A DNA stretch of 64,000 nt from Photobacterium pectinilyticum (GCF_024357955.1 NZ_JANEYT010000026.1:1-64000), one strand, 5' to 3'; numbered from the stretch's first letter, positions 28,774-40,491 are shown. Translations and numbers: made by a program. Notes: a model not told the origin generated them from the letters alone.

Positions 28774-30241
28774 GCCTACAGGATTTTTAGAGTTTGGCCG
28801 CGAGCTGCCAAAGAAGCTGGATCCGAGCGTCCGCATAGAGGACAACAAGGAGTTTGTTCTCAACGAGGAGTTCGGCGACAAGATCAATACGCAGGCTTCA
28901 CGCTGTATGGATTGTGGCGTTCCGTTTTGCCACAACTCCTGCCCGATCGGTAACATCATCCCGGAGTTCAATGACGCGGTTTACCGCGACAGCTGGGAGG
29001 AAGCGTGGAATATCTTGAGTTCGACCAATAACTTCCCGGAATTTACTGGCCGTGTGTGCCCAGCCCCTTGTGAAAGTGGCTGTGTACTGGGTATCAACCA
29101 AGACCCAATCACAATTTGTAATATCGAGAAGACTATTGTCGAAACGGCGTACCGCGAAGGATACGCCAAACCCAAGACACCACGCTCTCGTACCGGAAAA
29201 ACCGTTGCGATTATCGGCTCTGGCCCTGCCGGCCTTGCCGCGGCGGAACAGCTTAACAGCGCTGGCCACTGCGTCACTGTCTTCGAACGTGATGAAAAAG
29301 TCGGCGGCCTACTGCGCTTCGGCATTCCTGATTTCAAGCTGGGCATGGACATCATTGATCGCAAAATTGGCCTGATGGCGGATGCCGGGATCAAATTTGA
29401 AGTCAACGCCCATATCGGTGTGGACATTAACGCCCAGCAACTGCGTCAGGAGTTTGATGTCATACTGCTAACCGGTGGCTCAACCGTACCACGCAACCTG
29501 CCTATTCCAGGCCGTGAGCTCAAAGGCGTGCACTTTGCGATGGAGTTTCTGGCTCAGAACAACCGTCGAGCCAACGACATGGATCTGAAAGCCGATGAAA
29601 TCCATGCCAACGGCAAGCATGTGGTAGTGATCGGGGGGGGGGATACCGGATCTGACTGTGTCGGTACCTCTAACCGTCACAGGGCGGCAAGCATTACCCA
29701 AGTCGAAATTATGCCTATCCCGCCAGAGAAGCGACCGGCCAACCAGCCATGGCCTTCTTACCCGATGATCATGAAAACCTCTACCTCCCATGAGGAAGGG
29801 TGTGATCGTCACTGGAATATCCTGACCAAGGAGTTCATCGGCGATGATGCTGGCAACGTGAAAGCACTGCGTATTGCCGATATCCAGTGGGAAGAAGCAA
29901 AACCGGGCGAGCGTCCGGGCTTTACAGAAGTTGCCGGCTCTGAACGTATCATCCCTTGTGATCTGGCGTTCTTGGCAATGGGCTTCCTGCACCCGGAACC
30001 AACCGGTGTCCTCGCCCAACTGGATATCAAACTCGATGACAGTGGTAATGTTGCAACGCAAGGGTTTGCGACCAACCAAAAAGGCGTATTTGCTGCCGGT
30101 GATATGCGTACAGGCCAGTCACTGGTTGTTCGTTGTATCAACGAAGGCCGCGAGTCAGCCCGAGAGATTGATACCTACCTAATGGGTAACAGCAACCTTG
30201 AAGCCAGGGCTGATTCCTTGATGCTATCGGATGCCTCTTAG
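28766..30241 (+). CDS. gltD: Glutamate synthase (NADPH) small subunit, copy 1
   Basis: Brings electrons from NADPH through FAD to the large subunit. 491 aa: N-terminal 4Fe-4S domain (CMDCGVPFCHNSCPIGN, VCPAPCESGC), FAD loop AIIGSGPAGLAAAEQL at about 149 and NADPH loop VVVIGGGDTGSDCVG at about 287. It overlaps gltB by 8 nt. A run of ten G (29633-29642) encodes the IGGG loop and is in frame. It ends in a strong terminator. Confidence 0.95.
   Translation: MGKPTGFLEFGRELPKKLDPSVRIEDNKEFVLNEEFGDKINTQASRCMDCGVPFCHNSCPIGNIIPEFNDAVYRDSWEEAWNILSSTNNFPEFTGRVCPAPCESGCVLGINQDPITICNIEKTIVETAYREGYAKPKTPRSRTGKTVAIIGSGPAGLAAAEQLNSAGHCVTVFERDEKVGGLLRFGIPDFKLGMDIIDRKIGLMADAGIKFEVNAHIGVDINAQQLRQEFDVILLTGGSTVPRNLPIPGRELKGVHFAMEFLAQNNRRANDMDLKADEIHANGKHVVVIGGGDTGSDCVGTSNRHRAASITQVEIMPIPPEKRPANQPWPSYPMIMKTSTSHEEGCDRHWNILTKEFIGDDAGNVKALRIADIQWEEAKPGERPGFTEVAGSERIIPCDLAFLAMGFLHPEPTGVLAQLDIKLDDSGNVATQGFATNQKGVFAAGDMRTGQSLVVRCINEGRESAREIDTYLMGNSNLEARADSLMLSDAS
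29633..29642 (+). repeat. G10 homopolymer inside gltD
   Basis: Ten consecutive G bases encode the Gly-Gly-Gly of the NADPH-binding loop (ATC GGG GGG GGG GAT). It is the longest such run I saw in a coding region of the window. It could be a slippage site; the frame here is intact. Confidence 0.85.
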
Positions 30242-30275
30242 GGCGAACGCGAACTATTTTCAGAAAATGTAATCC

Positions 30276-30303
30276 AAACCGGCCCAAGTGGCCGGTTTTT
30301 TAT
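30276..30303 (+). terminator. Intrinsic terminator of the first gltBD operon
   Basis: AAACCGGCC-N5-GGCCGGTTT with a T tract, 34 nt after gltD. Confidence 0.9.
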
Positions 30304-30583
30304 TCCCGAGAAGATCCCTCTATCATAATTATTCACTGTAACCCGCCCTAATTTCCCCGCAATATCGGTGCCCGCTCACAATGTTAATTTAATGTTTATA
30401 GTTTGACCTTTATGTAAATAGCCGTTAACTTGAAAGGTCGCTGGAAGCAAAAGGTGCCTTTGCTGCCCCGATAATCAAAAGAAACCACCAGTGGTGCGCG
30501 CAAAGGTTGTCATCGATGGTCAGGATGACCGTCAAAAAATGCAGTATTCCTGCTTATTCAGGCAGATGCTAGGGAGAGTTGCA

Positions 30584-33500
30584 ATGACACTGTATAACCC
30601 CATGCTGGATAAAGATAACTGTGGTTTTGGGTTAATTGCCCACACCGAAGGAGAAACCAGCCACAAGCTTGTCCGGACCGCCATTTCCGCCCTTGACCGT
30701 ATGACCCACCGTGGCGGGATCGCCGCCGATGGCAAAACCGGTGATGGCTGTGGGCTGCTGATGAAAAAGCCCGAAAGCTTTTACCGTATTGTTGCCGATG
30801 AAAAAGGTTGGAAACTGTCGCGTGAATTCGCCCTCGGCATGCTGTTCCTCAGTCAGGATCCGGTACTTGCCGAACAGGCCCGGACCATTATCAGCGAAGA
30901 GCTCGCCAAGGAAACCTTGTCACTGGCTGGCTGGCGGCAAGTCCCCATCAACTCACAAGTACTGGGCCCAATCGCGACCGAAACTCTCCCCAATATCGAG
31001 CAGGTGTTCATCAATGCCCCTGCAGGCTGGAAGCCACGCGATATCGACCGTCGGCTTTACATTGCCCGGCGCCGGATCGAAAAACGCATCACCGCCGACC
31101 CCGACTTTTATATCTGTAGCCTGTCGACCCAAGTGACGGTTTACAAAGGGTTATGCATGCCAGCGGATCTGCCCCGTTTCTACCAGGATTTGGGAGACAT
31201 CCGGCTCGAGTCATCGATTTGCCTGTTCCACCAGCGTTTTTCAACCAACACCCAGCCTCGCTGGCCGTTGGCACAGCCGTTTCGCTACCTGGCCCACAAC
31301 GGTGAGATCAACACCATTGCCGGTAATCGCCAATGGGCCCGGGCACGCGCCTACAAATTCGCCTCGCCGTTACTGCCGGATCTGCAAACCGCGGCTCCGT
31401 TTGTCAACGAAACCGGCTCGGACTCCTCTAGCCTTGATAACATGCTCGAGCTGTTCCTGTCCGGCGGCATGGATCTGTTCCGCGCGATGCGGATGCTCGT
31501 CCCGCCGGCTTGGCAGAACCACCCGGACATGGATCCCGAATTACGGGCTTTTTATGACTTTAACTCCATGCACATGGAGCCATGGGATGGTCCAGCCGGT
31601 ATCGTGATGTCCGACGGTCGCTATGCGGCCTGTAATCTCGACCGTAACGGCCTGCGTCCGGCAAGATACATCATCACCAAGGACAAGTTGATCACCCTCG
31701 CATCCGAGGTCGGGATTTGGGACTACGCCCCCGATGAAGTCGCCGAAAAAGGCCGGGTAGGCCCCGGTGAGTTATTGGTGATCGACACCAAGTTCGGTAA
31801 AATCTGGCATTCTGCCGACATTGATAACGACCTGATGGGACGCCACCCTTACAAAGAATGGATGGATAGTCATGTCAAACGTTTGGTTCCTTTCGAAGAG
31901 CTAGGCGACGAACAAGTCGGCAGTCGCTCGTTCGATGATACCGAACTCGGCACCAGCCAAAAACAATTTGCCATGAACCGTGAGGAAATTGATCAGGTTT
32001 TACGGGTGATCGGTGAAAACGGGCAGGAGGCCACTGGCTCAATGGGCGATGATGCGCCGATGGCAGTATTGTCGTCACGCGAACGGGCTGTCACCGATTA
32101 CTTCCGTCAGATGTTTGCTCAGGTCACTAACCCACCGATTGACCCGCTCAGAGAAAAGCACGTGATGTCACTGGCAACCTGTATCGGCCGTGAAATTAAT
32201 GTGTTCTGCGAAACCGATAGTCACGCCTACCGGGTCTCCTTTGGCTCGCCAGTACTGCTCTATTCCGACTTGGTGCAACTGCTGGAGCTCGACAACCAGC
32301 ACTACCGCAACAGTATTATCGACATCAACTTCAACCCCGACGAGAAAGATCTCAAGCAGGCAATCATTGATATCTGCGATCAGGCTGAACGCTTGGTCCG
32401 CAGCGGTACGGTACTCATTGTCCTGTCAGACCGCGGCATTAATGCCAGCAAGCTCCCCATTCCAGCCGCGATGGTTGTGGGAGCGGTCCAAAATCGACTG
32501 GTCACCCAACAGCTGCGCTGTGATACCAACATTGTTGTCGAAACCGCTACTGCGCGCGACCCACACCAATTTGCCGTGTTGCTTGGCTTCGGGGCCACCG
32601 CAGTATACCCATACCTTGCCTATGAGACCCTTGGCCAATTGGTTGATAGTAATGCTATTACCAAGCCATATCGCGACGTGATGCTCAACTTCCGCAATGG
32701 TATCAACAAGGGCTTGTACAAAATCATGTCCAAAATGGGGATCTCGACCATTGCTTCCTACCGCTGCGCCATGCTATTCGAGGCAGTAGGCCTTGATGAT
32801 GACATTGTCGATCTCTGTTTCCACGGCGTATCAAGCCGGATCCAGGGCGCAGGGTTTGCCGACTTCCAGCAAGATTTATTCAATCTTTCTCGCCGAGCAT
32901 GGCTCAAACGCAAGCCTATCGAACATGGTGGTTTACTGAAATACGTCCACGGCGGTGAATTCCATGCCTACAACCCGGATGTTATCGGCACCTTACAACA
33001 CGCTGTCAAATCAGGTGACTATAACGACTACCAAGCTTTTGCCAAGCAAGTGAACGAGCGGCCTGTCGCCGCGATTCGCGACTTACTCAAACTCAAACCG
33101 GACCAAGCCCCTATTGCTATCGACAAGGTCGAAGAAGCGTCGGCGCTCTATCCGCGGTTTGACTCTGCTGCCATGTCCATCGGCGCCCTGAGTCCAGAAG
33201 CGCACGAAGCGCTGGCCATTGCGATGAACCGCTTGGGGGGCAGCTCCAATTCAGGTGAAGGCGGTGAGGATCCGCGTCGCTTCAACAGCGAGCGAAATTC
33301 CCGTATCAAGCAGGTGGCGTCAGGTCGCTTTGGCGTCACCCCACACTATCTAGTCAATGCTGATGTTATCCAGATCAAAGTGGCACAAGGTGCCAAGCCC
33401 GGTGAAGGCGGACAGCTGCCGGGCCACAAGGTCACCACCGAAATAGCCAAGCTCCGTTATGCGGTGCCGGGTGTCACCCTGATCTCGCCACCGCCCCACC

Positions 33501-35047
33501 ATGATATTTACTCAATTGAAGATCTGGCCCAGCTGATCTTCGATCTCAAGCAGGTTAACCCTACCGCCATGGTCTCGGTCAAATTGGTATCCGAGCCCGG
33601 AGTCGGTACCATCGCCACCGGGGTCGCCAAGGCCTACGCCGATCTTATTACCATTTCCGGCTACGATGGCGGTACCGGTGCCAGCCCACTGACCTCAGTC
33701 AAATATGCCGGTAGCCCGTGGGAGTTGGGCCTTGCCGAAACCCAACAGGCCTTGGTTGCCAACGGTCTGCGCCACAAGATCCGCCTGCAGGTGGATGGTG
33801 GCCTGAAAACCGGGCTGGATGTGGTTAAGGCGGCTATTCTCGGGGCTGAGAGCTTTGGTTTTGGTACCGCGCCGATGGTAGCGCTAGGGTGTAAATACCT
33901 GCGGATCTGCCACCTCAACAACTGTGCCACCGGGGTTGCGACGCAGGATGAAACCCTGCGCCGTGAGTTTTTCAAAGGCTTGCCAGAGCAAGTCATGAAC
34001 TACTTCATAGGCCTGGGCCAAGAAGTCCGAGAGCTCCTTGCCGAACTGGGCGTCGAAAAGCTGACCGACTTGATTGGCCGCACCGAGCTGCTCGAGGTCA
34101 TCGACGGCTATACCGCCAAGCAGAGCAAGTTGGATCTCACCCCGGTATTGGCAACCTCAGAGCCATTGAAAGGCAAGACGCTATACTGTAGCGAAAGTAA
34201 CACGCCATTCGACAATGCACCGCTCAATATCACCCTATTCGAGCAGGCGCTGCCTGCGATCGAAGCGCGCAGCGGTGCCGATATCTTCGAGGATATTCGC
34301 AACACCGACCGCTCGGTGGGGGCAAGATTGTCGGGGGAAATTGCCAAGCGCTGGGGTAATCAAGGCATGGCCTCAACACCAATCAACCTCCACCTGACCG
34401 GCACCGCTGGCCAGTCATTCGGCGTTTGGAATGCTGGCGGACTTAACTTGCTCCTCACCGGTGATGCCAACGACTATGTCGGTAAAGGGATGACCGGCGG
34501 AAAAATCGTGATTCGCCCGCCTATTGGCTCGGCATTCAAGTCCAACCACGCGACCATCATCGGCAACACCTGCCTGTATGGCGCAACGGGCGGTAAGCTG
34601 TTTGCCGCCGGTAAAGCCGGTGAGCGATTTGCGGTCAGGAACTCAGGCACCATTGCCGTTATCGAAGGCGCTGGAGACAATGCCTGCGAATACATGACCG
34701 GGGGGATTGTGGCGATTCTCGGCAAGACCGGAGTCAACTTCGGGGCTGGGATGACCGGTGGCTTTGCCTACATCCTGGACGAAGACGGCGACTTTGCCGG
34801 ACGGGTCAATCCTGAGCTGGTCGAAGCCCTGCCGCTAGCCAAGTTGAAGATACACCAGGAGCATCTTCGCGGACTGATTGACCAACACTTAGAATTAACC
34901 GGCTCAGATCGGGCACAGGAAATATTGGCCGAATTCGACCAATGGATCCCGCGCTTCTATCTGGCGAAACCAAAGGCTGCCGATGTCAACACCTTGCTCG
35001 GCCACCAAAGTCGCTCAGCCGCCGAGCTGCGCGTACAAGCACAATAG
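30584..35047 (+). CDS. gltB: Glutamate synthase (NADPH) large subunit, copy 2
   Basis: Second full-length GOGAT large subunit, about 1487 aa. The ATG at 30584 is used because GGGAGAG lies 6 nt upstream; the frame is open from 30491 without support. The nucleophile is Cys13 (DKDNCGFGLIAHTEGE), the same context as E. coli GltB, whose propeptide is longer. FMN-domain motif [24 protein letters not shown] and cluster cysteines CKYLRICHLNNCATG are intact. It is followed after 12 nt by its own small subunit. Its relation to copy 1 is paralogy, not recent duplication, since sequences differ along the whole length. Confidence 0.95.
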   Translation: MTLYNPMLDKDNCGFGLIAHTEGETSHKLVRTAISALDRMTHRGGIAADGKTGDGCGLLMKKPESFYRIVADEKGWKLSREFALGMLFLSQDPVLAEQARTIISEELAKETLSLAGWRQVPINSQVLGPIATETLPNIEQVFINAPAGWKPRDIDRRLYIARRRIEKRITADPDFYICSLSTQVTVYKGLCMPADLPRFYQDLGDIRLESSICLFHQRFSTNTQPRWPLAQPFRYLAHNGEINTIAGNRQWARARAYKFASPLLPDLQTAAPFVNETGSDSSSLDNMLELFLSGGMDLFRAMRMLVPPAWQNHPDMDPELRAFYDFNSMHMEPWDGPAGIVMSDGRYAACNLDRNGLRPARYIITKDKLITLASEVGIWDYAPDEVAEKGRVGPGELLVIDTKFGKIWHSADIDNDLMGRHPYKEWMDSHVKRLVPFEELGDEQVGSRSFDDTELGTSQKQFAMNREEIDQVLRVIGENGQEATGSMGDDAPMAVLSSRERAVTDYFRQMFAQVTNPPIDPLREKHVMSLATCIGREINVFCETDSHAYRVSFGSPVLLYSDLVQLLELDNQHYRNSIIDINFNPDEKDLKQAIIDICDQAERLVRSGTVLIVLSDRGINASKLPIPAAMVVGAVQNRLVTQQLRCDTNIVVETATARDPHQFAVLLGFGATAVYPYLAYETLGQLVDSNAITKPYRDVMLNFRNGINKGLYKIMSKMGISTIASYRCAMLFEAVGLDDDIVDLCFHGVSSRIQGAGFADFQQDLFNLSRRAWLKRKPIEHGGLLKYVHGGEFHAYNPDVIGTLQHAVKSGDYNDYQAFAKQVNERPVAAIRDLLKLKPDQAPIAIDKVEEASALYPRFDSAAMSIGALSPEAHEALAIAMNRLGGSSNSGEGGEDPRRFNSERNSRIKQVASGRFGVTPHYLVNADVIQIKVAQGAKPGEGGQLPGHKVTTEIAKLRYAVPGVTLISPPPHHDIYSIEDLAQLIFDLKQVNPTAMVSVKLVSEPGVGTIATGVAKAYADLITISGYDGGTGASPLTSVKYAGSPWELGLAETQQALVANGLRHKIRLQVDGGLKTGLDVVKAAILGAESFGFGTAPMVALGCKYLRICHLNNCATGVATQDETLRREFFKGLPEQVMNYFIGLGQEVRELLAELGVEKLTDLIGRTELLEVIDGYTAKQSKLDLTPVLATSEPLKGKTLYCSESNTPFDNAPLNITLFEQALPAIEARSGADIFEDIRNTDRSVGARLSGEIAKRWGNQGMASTPINLHLTGTAGQSFGVWNAGGLNLLLTGDANDYVGKGMTGGKIVIRPPIGSAFKSNHATIIGNTCLYGATGGKLFAAGKAGERFAVRNSGTIAVIEGAGDNACEYMTGGIVAILGKTGVNFGAGMTGGFAYILDEDGDFAGRVNPELVEALPLAKLKIHQEHLRGLIDQHLELTGSDRAQEILAEFDQWIPRFYLAKPKAADVNTLLGHQSRSAAELRVQAQ

Positions 35048-36472
<1,425 letters not shown>

Positions 36473-36489
36473 CTAACCGGGTTGGCAGC

Positions 36490-36520
36490 TTGGCATTGTG
36501 GCTGTCCACCATGTTACAAT
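36490..36520 (+). promoter_or_regulatory. Weak candidate promoter for mtn
   Basis: TTGGCA and TACAAT are spaced by 19 nt, ending 57 nt before mtn. The spacer is longer than ideal. Confidence 0.3.
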
Positions 36521-36534
36521 TGAGCCACTCCCAC

Positions 36535-36556
36535 GCCCCCTCAATGGGGGCTTGTT
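36535..36556 (+). terminator. Terminator-like hairpin between gltD copy 2 and mtn
   Basis: GCCCCC-TCAAT-GGGGGC then TTGTT. It could end the second gltBD transcript. It also lies downstream of the candidate mtn promoter, so it may shape that leader instead. Confidence 0.5.
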
Positions 36557-36577
36557 ACCAAATAAGAGACTGTATTG

Positions 36578-37276
36578 ATGAAAATCGGCATTATCGGCGC
36601 GATGGAGCAAGAAGTTGCCATCCTTAAAGATCAACTGGCTAACTGCAACACTCACCACAAGGCAGGCTGTACTTTTTACACCGGTACACTCAATGGACAT
36701 GATGTGGTTCTGCTTCAATCTGGCATCGGTAAAGTTGCTGCCGCTGTGGGTAGCGCTGTACTGCTAGAGATCTTCCAGCCAGATGTCGTGCTAAACACAG
36801 GCTCTGCCGGTGGTTTCGACAGCAGCTTGAACGTCGGTGATGTAGTGATCTCGACAGAAGTCCGTTACCACGATGCCGACGTCACGGCATTCGGTTACGA
36901 AATCGGTCAAATGGCACAACAACCAGCCGCTTTCGTATCTGATACCAAGTTGATGGACGTGGCCGAGCAAGCACTGGCAACCATGGGCGATATCCACGCA
37001 GTACGTGGCCTGATCTGCACTGGCGATGCCTTCGTCTGCTCAGCAGAAAAACAAGCCTTCATCCGTGACAACTTCCCTACAGTTATCGCTGTTGAGATGG
37101 AAGCGGCGGCGATTGCCCAGGCTTGTCACCAGTTCAACGTGCCGTTCGTGGTTGTTCGTGCAATTTCTGATGTCGCCGACAAAGAATCGCCAATGAGCTT
37201 TGAAGAGTTCCTACCGGTAGCAGCACAAAGCTCATCGGTAATGGTTGCCAAGATGGTTGACCTACTGAACCAGTAA
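36578..37276 (+). CDS. mtn: 5'-methylthioadenosine/S-adenosylhomocysteine nucleosidase
   Basis: Hydrolyses MTA and SAH to adenine and thioribosyl products, needed for methionine salvage and, in vibrios, on the path to autoinducer-2. 232 aa, phosphorylase fold. Key motifs: IIGAMEQEV near the start (catalytic Glu region), NTGSAGGFD near 73, [10 protein letters not shown] near 173 and [10 protein letters not shown] with the catalytic Asp. The ATG at 36578 is used rather than the TTG just before it. It is followed by cobD after 1 nt and then btuF. Confidence 0.96.
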   Translation: MKIGIIGAMEQEVAILKDQLANCNTHHKAGCTFYTGTLNGHDVVLLQSGIGKVAAAVGSAVLLEIFQPDVVLNTGSAGGFDSSLNVGDVVISTEVRYHDADVTAFGYEIGQMAQQPAAFVSDTKLMDVAEQALATMGDIHAVRGLICTGDAFVCSAEKQAFIRDNFPTVIAVEMEAAAIAQACHQFNVPFVVVRAISDVADKESPMSFEEFLPVAAQSSSVMVAKMVDLLNQ

Positions 37277-37277
37277 G

Positions 37278-38234
37278 ATGACCGACGCCATTGCACTTAT
37301 CGCCGGTAACAGCACCCTACTCGCTTTGTGGGGTGCACTGGCATTGCAATGGCTCTTTCCGATTCCCTCACAGCTCAGCCCATTGCAAATCTGGCGCCAG
37401 CTTGCTTTAACTCTTGCCAGCAAAGTCAATAAACCTAGTGATGCCCCGCAACAAAAGCGCTTGTCTGGCCTGCTCTCTTGGTCGCTGCTATGGCTGACCG
37501 TGTTGATTGTCCTTATTTGCCTTTACCAGTTGGTCTGGATAGATGTCACTTTCCACTTATTATTGCTGTGGGTTGCTCTGGACTGGCGCAATATGCATAA
37601 GTTCAGCAAACAGTTTGTCCACGCCTATAGCCGAGAGGACAAGCTGCAATGCCGGGCGCTGCTTGACTCCAAATTAAACCGCTATACCGGCAACCTGTCA
37701 TTGCTAGGGCTGGGTAAAGCCGGCGCCGAAACCTTGTTGGTAGGATACGGGCGCTTGGTCATTGGCGTCTTGTTCTGGTACGCCCTGGCAGGCGGGATCG
37801 GGGCTATCTTGTATCGCTTAGCCGTCGAACTAAGCCGCTGCTGGTCCCCCAGCAGGCAGCAGTTCCGCCATTTTGGCCAACCGGCTACCACAGCCCTTGC
37901 CATACTGGATATTGTTCCACTTCGCCTATTTGCGCTATTTCTGATGATTGGCCACAACGGGAGAGTGGCATTGCGGGGGCTCAGACAACAGGGGGAAAGC
38001 TGGCAACTTCCCGGCCCAGGCTGGCTATTAGCGGCGACTGGCCACAAACTGTCGCTGTCACTGGGTGGCCCGGTTATTTATGATCAGATAAAAATGGAGC
38101 GGCCCAAACTGGGTGGCAAAATAGCCCCAGCAGCATTGCACCTGAGTCAAATTGATCGCCTCGCTAACCAGCGACTATGGATCTGGATTTCCGTCCAAAG
38201 CCTGCTATTGCTAATGCTACAAGGAGCTGTTTAA
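37278..38234 (+). CDS. cobD: CobD/CbiB-like cobalamin biosynthesis membrane protein
   Basis: 318 aa with several membrane segments (15-30, 68-100, 155-185, C-terminal). It resembles adenosylcobinamide-phosphate synthase (CbiB/CobD), which attaches aminopropanol to the corrin ring. It is placed between mtn and btuF with 1 nt before and 0 nt after, so one operon. With BtuF downstream it fits corrinoid uptake and salvage, though de novo cobalamin genes are not in this window. The family match is moderate, as vibrio members are divergent. Confidence 0.82.
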   Translation: MTDAIALIAGNSTLLALWGALALQWLFPIPSQLSPLQIWRQLALTLASKVNKPSDAPQQKRLSGLLSWSLLWLTVLIVLICLYQLVWIDVTFHLLLLWVALDWRNMHKFSKQFVHAYSREDKLQCRALLDSKLNRYTGNLSLLGLGKAGAETLLVGYGRLVIGVLFWYALAGGIGAILYRLAVELSRCWSPSRQQFRHFGQPATTALAILDIVPLRLFALFLMIGHNGRVALRGLRQQGESWQLPGPGWLLAATGHKLSLSLGGPVIYDQIKMERPKLGGKIAPAALHLSQIDRLANQRLWIWISVQSLLLLMLQGAV

Positions 38235-39059
38235 GTGCGATTAGCTGTTTTCTGTCTACTGTTAATTCCGGCCTTCCTCACAGCGGCCCAGCCCGTAAAA
38301 ACCATCATCAGCCTGTCGCCACACACGACCGAGATGGCCTATGCTGCGGGGCTGGGTGATAAGCTCATCGCTGCCAGCGACTACAGTGACTATCCGGAAG
38401 CCGCCAGGTCCCTCGAACGAGTGGCCAACTATCGCGGTATCAAAATGGAGCGGATCGTCACCCTGCAGCCGGATCTGATCTTGGCCTGGAAAGGGGGAAA
38501 CCCTACCCGCGAAATGACCAGGCTGGAACAGCTGGGCTTCAAAGTATTCTATTCCGACCCCAAGTCACTAGAAGATATTGCCAGCACCCTAGAACAGTTG
38601 GGGCAATATGCCGATTCACCCAAGCAGGCCCAGCTCAATGCCAATGACTTCCGCCAACGGCTAAACACTCTGCGTTTAGCGTATCAGAAAAAAAACACAG
38701 TCAGCTATTTCTACCAGCTCAGCAACAACCCGATGATCACCATAGCGGGTGACAACTGGCCAAGCCAAGTATTTGCCGTCTGTGGCGGGTCAAACATCTT
38801 TGCCAACAGTGCCGCAGCCTATCCGCAGATCTCAACCGAGCAGGTCATTGTCCGCCAGCCGGAGGTAATCTTCGGCACCTCGCATGCCGCAGCCGATCCT
38901 TCAGTATGGGACAATTGGCGCCAACAGTTACCCGCCGTTGAAAAACAGCACATTTTTACGGTTACATCAGACTGGCTGAACCGGCCAACTCCCCGGACAA
39001 TTATGGCTGCCGAGGAGATCTGCCAGTACCTAGATCAGGTACGACAGAGCCGCTTGTAA
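38235..39059 (+). CDS. btuF: Vitamin B12 ABC transporter, periplasmic binding protein
   Basis: 274 aa, signal peptide then the class III binding-protein fold. Motifs: [32 protein letters not shown] at about 24 (split family signature) and [17 protein letters not shown] near 74. GTG start with AAGGAGC inside the end of cobD; it follows directly on the cobD stop. It should hand cobalamin to a BtuCD transporter encoded elsewhere. Confidence 0.94.
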   Translation: MRLAVFCLLLIPAFLTAAQPVKTIISLSPHTTEMAYAAGLGDKLIAASDYSDYPEAARSLERVANYRGIKMERIVTLQPDLILAWKGGNPTREMTRLEQLGFKVFYSDPKSLEDIASTLEQLGQYADSPKQAQLNANDFRQRLNTLRLAYQKKNTVSYFYQLSNNPMITIAGDNWPSQVFAVCGGSNIFANSAAAYPQISTEQVIVRQPEVIFGTSHAAADPSVWDNWRQQLPAVEKQHIFTVTSDWLNRPTPRTIMAAEEICQYLDQVRQSRL

Positions 39060-39176
39060 CACGCTATCAACAATCAATGTGAGTCACCTCACAAAGCGGT
39101 ATCAGCGAGTTGTCAGCCAGTTTATTCGTCGTACAATCTGCGCGATCACCCTATATTCTCTGACTCAGCAGGTATC

Positions 39177-39791
39177 ATGATGCTCATTTATGTTCTCGAT
39201 ATGTTCGGAACGGCCGTATTTGCCGCCTCGGGCGTATTACTGGCAGGCAGACTCCGGATGGACCCGTTCGGGGTCGTGGTGCTGGCCAGCGTCACCGCAA
39301 TCGGCGGGGGGACTATCCGCGATATGGCTCTGGGGGCCACGCCTGTTTTCTGGATCACCGATACCAACTACCTCTGGGTGATTTTCATTACCTGCTTGAT
39401 CAGCATGCTGGCAATTCGCCGTCCACGACAGATGCCGTGGTGGATATTGCCAGTATCCGATGCCATCGGCCTTGCGGTATTTGTAGCGATTGGTGTCGAG
39501 AAGGCACTGCGCTTCGGTGCGACACCGATGGTCGCGGTGATCATGGGCGTCATGACTGGTTGTGGCGGCGGGGTGATCCGCGATGTACTGGCCAGGGAGA
39601 TCCCAATGGTATTGCGAACCGAGGTGTATGCCACTGCCTGTATCCTCGGCGGGATTATCCACACTGTGTCCCTGTCAGCAAATGTCGACAGTGCGGTTGC
39701 AACCCTAGCAGGCATTATCACCACGCTGACGATCCGCCTGGCAGCGATACGCTGGCACCTTTCACTGCCAACCTTCGCCATAAGGCATTGA
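39177..39791 (+). CDS. Trimeric intracellular cation channel (TRIC/YadS) family protein
   Basis: 204 aa, seven hydrophobic segments, with the two family glycine-rich motifs [11 protein letters not shown] (about 43) and [14 protein letters not shown] (about 127) in an internal repeat. Bacterial TRIC proteins form K+-permeable channels. Two ATGs lie in a row; the first is used. It lies 117 bp after btuF, the same order as btuF-yadS in E. coli. Confidence 0.9.
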   Translation: MMLIYVLDMFGTAVFAASGVLLAGRLRMDPFGVVVLASVTAIGGGTIRDMALGATPVFWITDTNYLWVIFITCLISMLAIRRPRQMPWWILPVSDAIGLAVFVAIGVEKALRFGATPMVAVIMGVMTGCGGGVIRDVLAREIPMVLRTEVYATACILGGIIHTVSLSANVDSAVATLAGIITTLTIRLAAIRWHLSLPTFAIRH

Positions 39792-39833
39792 TATAAATAG
39801 AAACATCAAGTTAAATAGCTTATGCAATTTCAC

Positions 39834-39860
39834 AAAAACCGTCACTCTGGCGGTTTTTTT
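39834..39860 (+). terminator. Intrinsic terminator after the TRIC gene
   Basis: AAAACCG-N9-CGGTTTTTTTT. The stem is moderate but the T tract is long. Confidence 0.7.
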
Positions 39861-39947
39861 TGCCTGATCACAATGAATCAAACCATTAAGTAAGAAAATA
39901 ACTTTACTTACCCAGAGGGCGAGCTACATTTAAATAAGCAAAAAACT

Positions 39948-40012
39948 TTATTTAACAAAGGCCTTATTTAACAAAGGCCTTATTTAACAAAGGCCTTATT
40001 TAACGAAAAGCC
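39948..40012 (+). repeat. 16-bp tandem repeat upstream of the VOC gene
   Basis: The unit TTATTTAACAAAGGCC occurs three times exactly (39948, 39964, 39980) and a fourth time with changes (39996-40012). It ends at the ribosome site of the VOC gene, so copy number changes would alter the 5' untranslated region. Confidence 0.92.
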
Positions 40013-40021
40013 GAGGTGCCT

Positions 40022-40438
40022 ATGCTCCCCTATGTAGAACATGCCAATATTACCGTCGGTAATATAGACCGCACTGTCGAATTTATCCAAACCGCCCTAC
40101 CGTCATTCGCCATCCGCCATTGCGGCCAAGGCGATCTCTACCGCTGGTGCCATATCGGTACCGAACTAAGCTACCTTGCCCTGCAGGAAGTTGTCGAACG
40201 AGAGTCAGTCGATCGCACACCGTACCGAGACAGTGGCATTAATCATATTGGTTTGGTGACTGATGATATCGAAAGTGTCAAAGCACGCTTACTGGCCGCC
40301 GGGTATAAAGAAAATGAGATGGAGACGTCGCACCCTTGGCGAAAGCGCATTTATTTTTGGGATCCCAATGGGATAGAGTGGGAGTTCATTGAATACCTGA
40401 GCCAGGATGACACTCAGCGTAACGACTATAGCATATAG
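40022..40438 (+). CDS. VOC (glyoxalase/dioxygenase superfamily) protein
   Basis: 138 aa, single VOC module pair with a possible metal site: YVEHANITVGNIDRTVEF at the start (His/Asn), YRDSGINHIGLVTDDIESVKARL near 72 (His) and FWDPNGIEWEFIEYL near the end (Glu). The ATG at 40022 follows a GAGGTG site. Function cannot be named beyond a small lyase, thiol transferase or dioxygenase fold. It is flanked by tandem repeats on both sides; the downstream one overlaps its stop codon. Confidence 0.85.
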   Translation: MLPYVEHANITVGNIDRTVEFIQTALPSFAIRHCGQGDLYRWCHIGTELSYLALQEVVERESVDRTPYRDSGINHIGLVTDDIESVKARLLAAGYKENEMETSHPWRKRIYFWDPNGIEWEFIEYLSQDDTQRNDYSI

Positions 40439-40482
40439 GCTATTGGCTATTGGCTATTGGCTATTGGCTATTGGCTATTGGC
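40438..40482 (+). repeat. 7-bp tandem repeat overlapping the VOC stop codon
   Basis: GGCTATT is repeated six times plus GGC. The first G is the last base of the TAG stop, so array length does not alter the protein. A terminator follows 9 nt later. Confidence 0.95.
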
Positions 40483-40491
40483 AGTTTGATC

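Noticed and set aside
39960..40012. CRISPR-like array
   Set aside because: The units are directly adjacent with no spacers; it is a simple tandem repeat.
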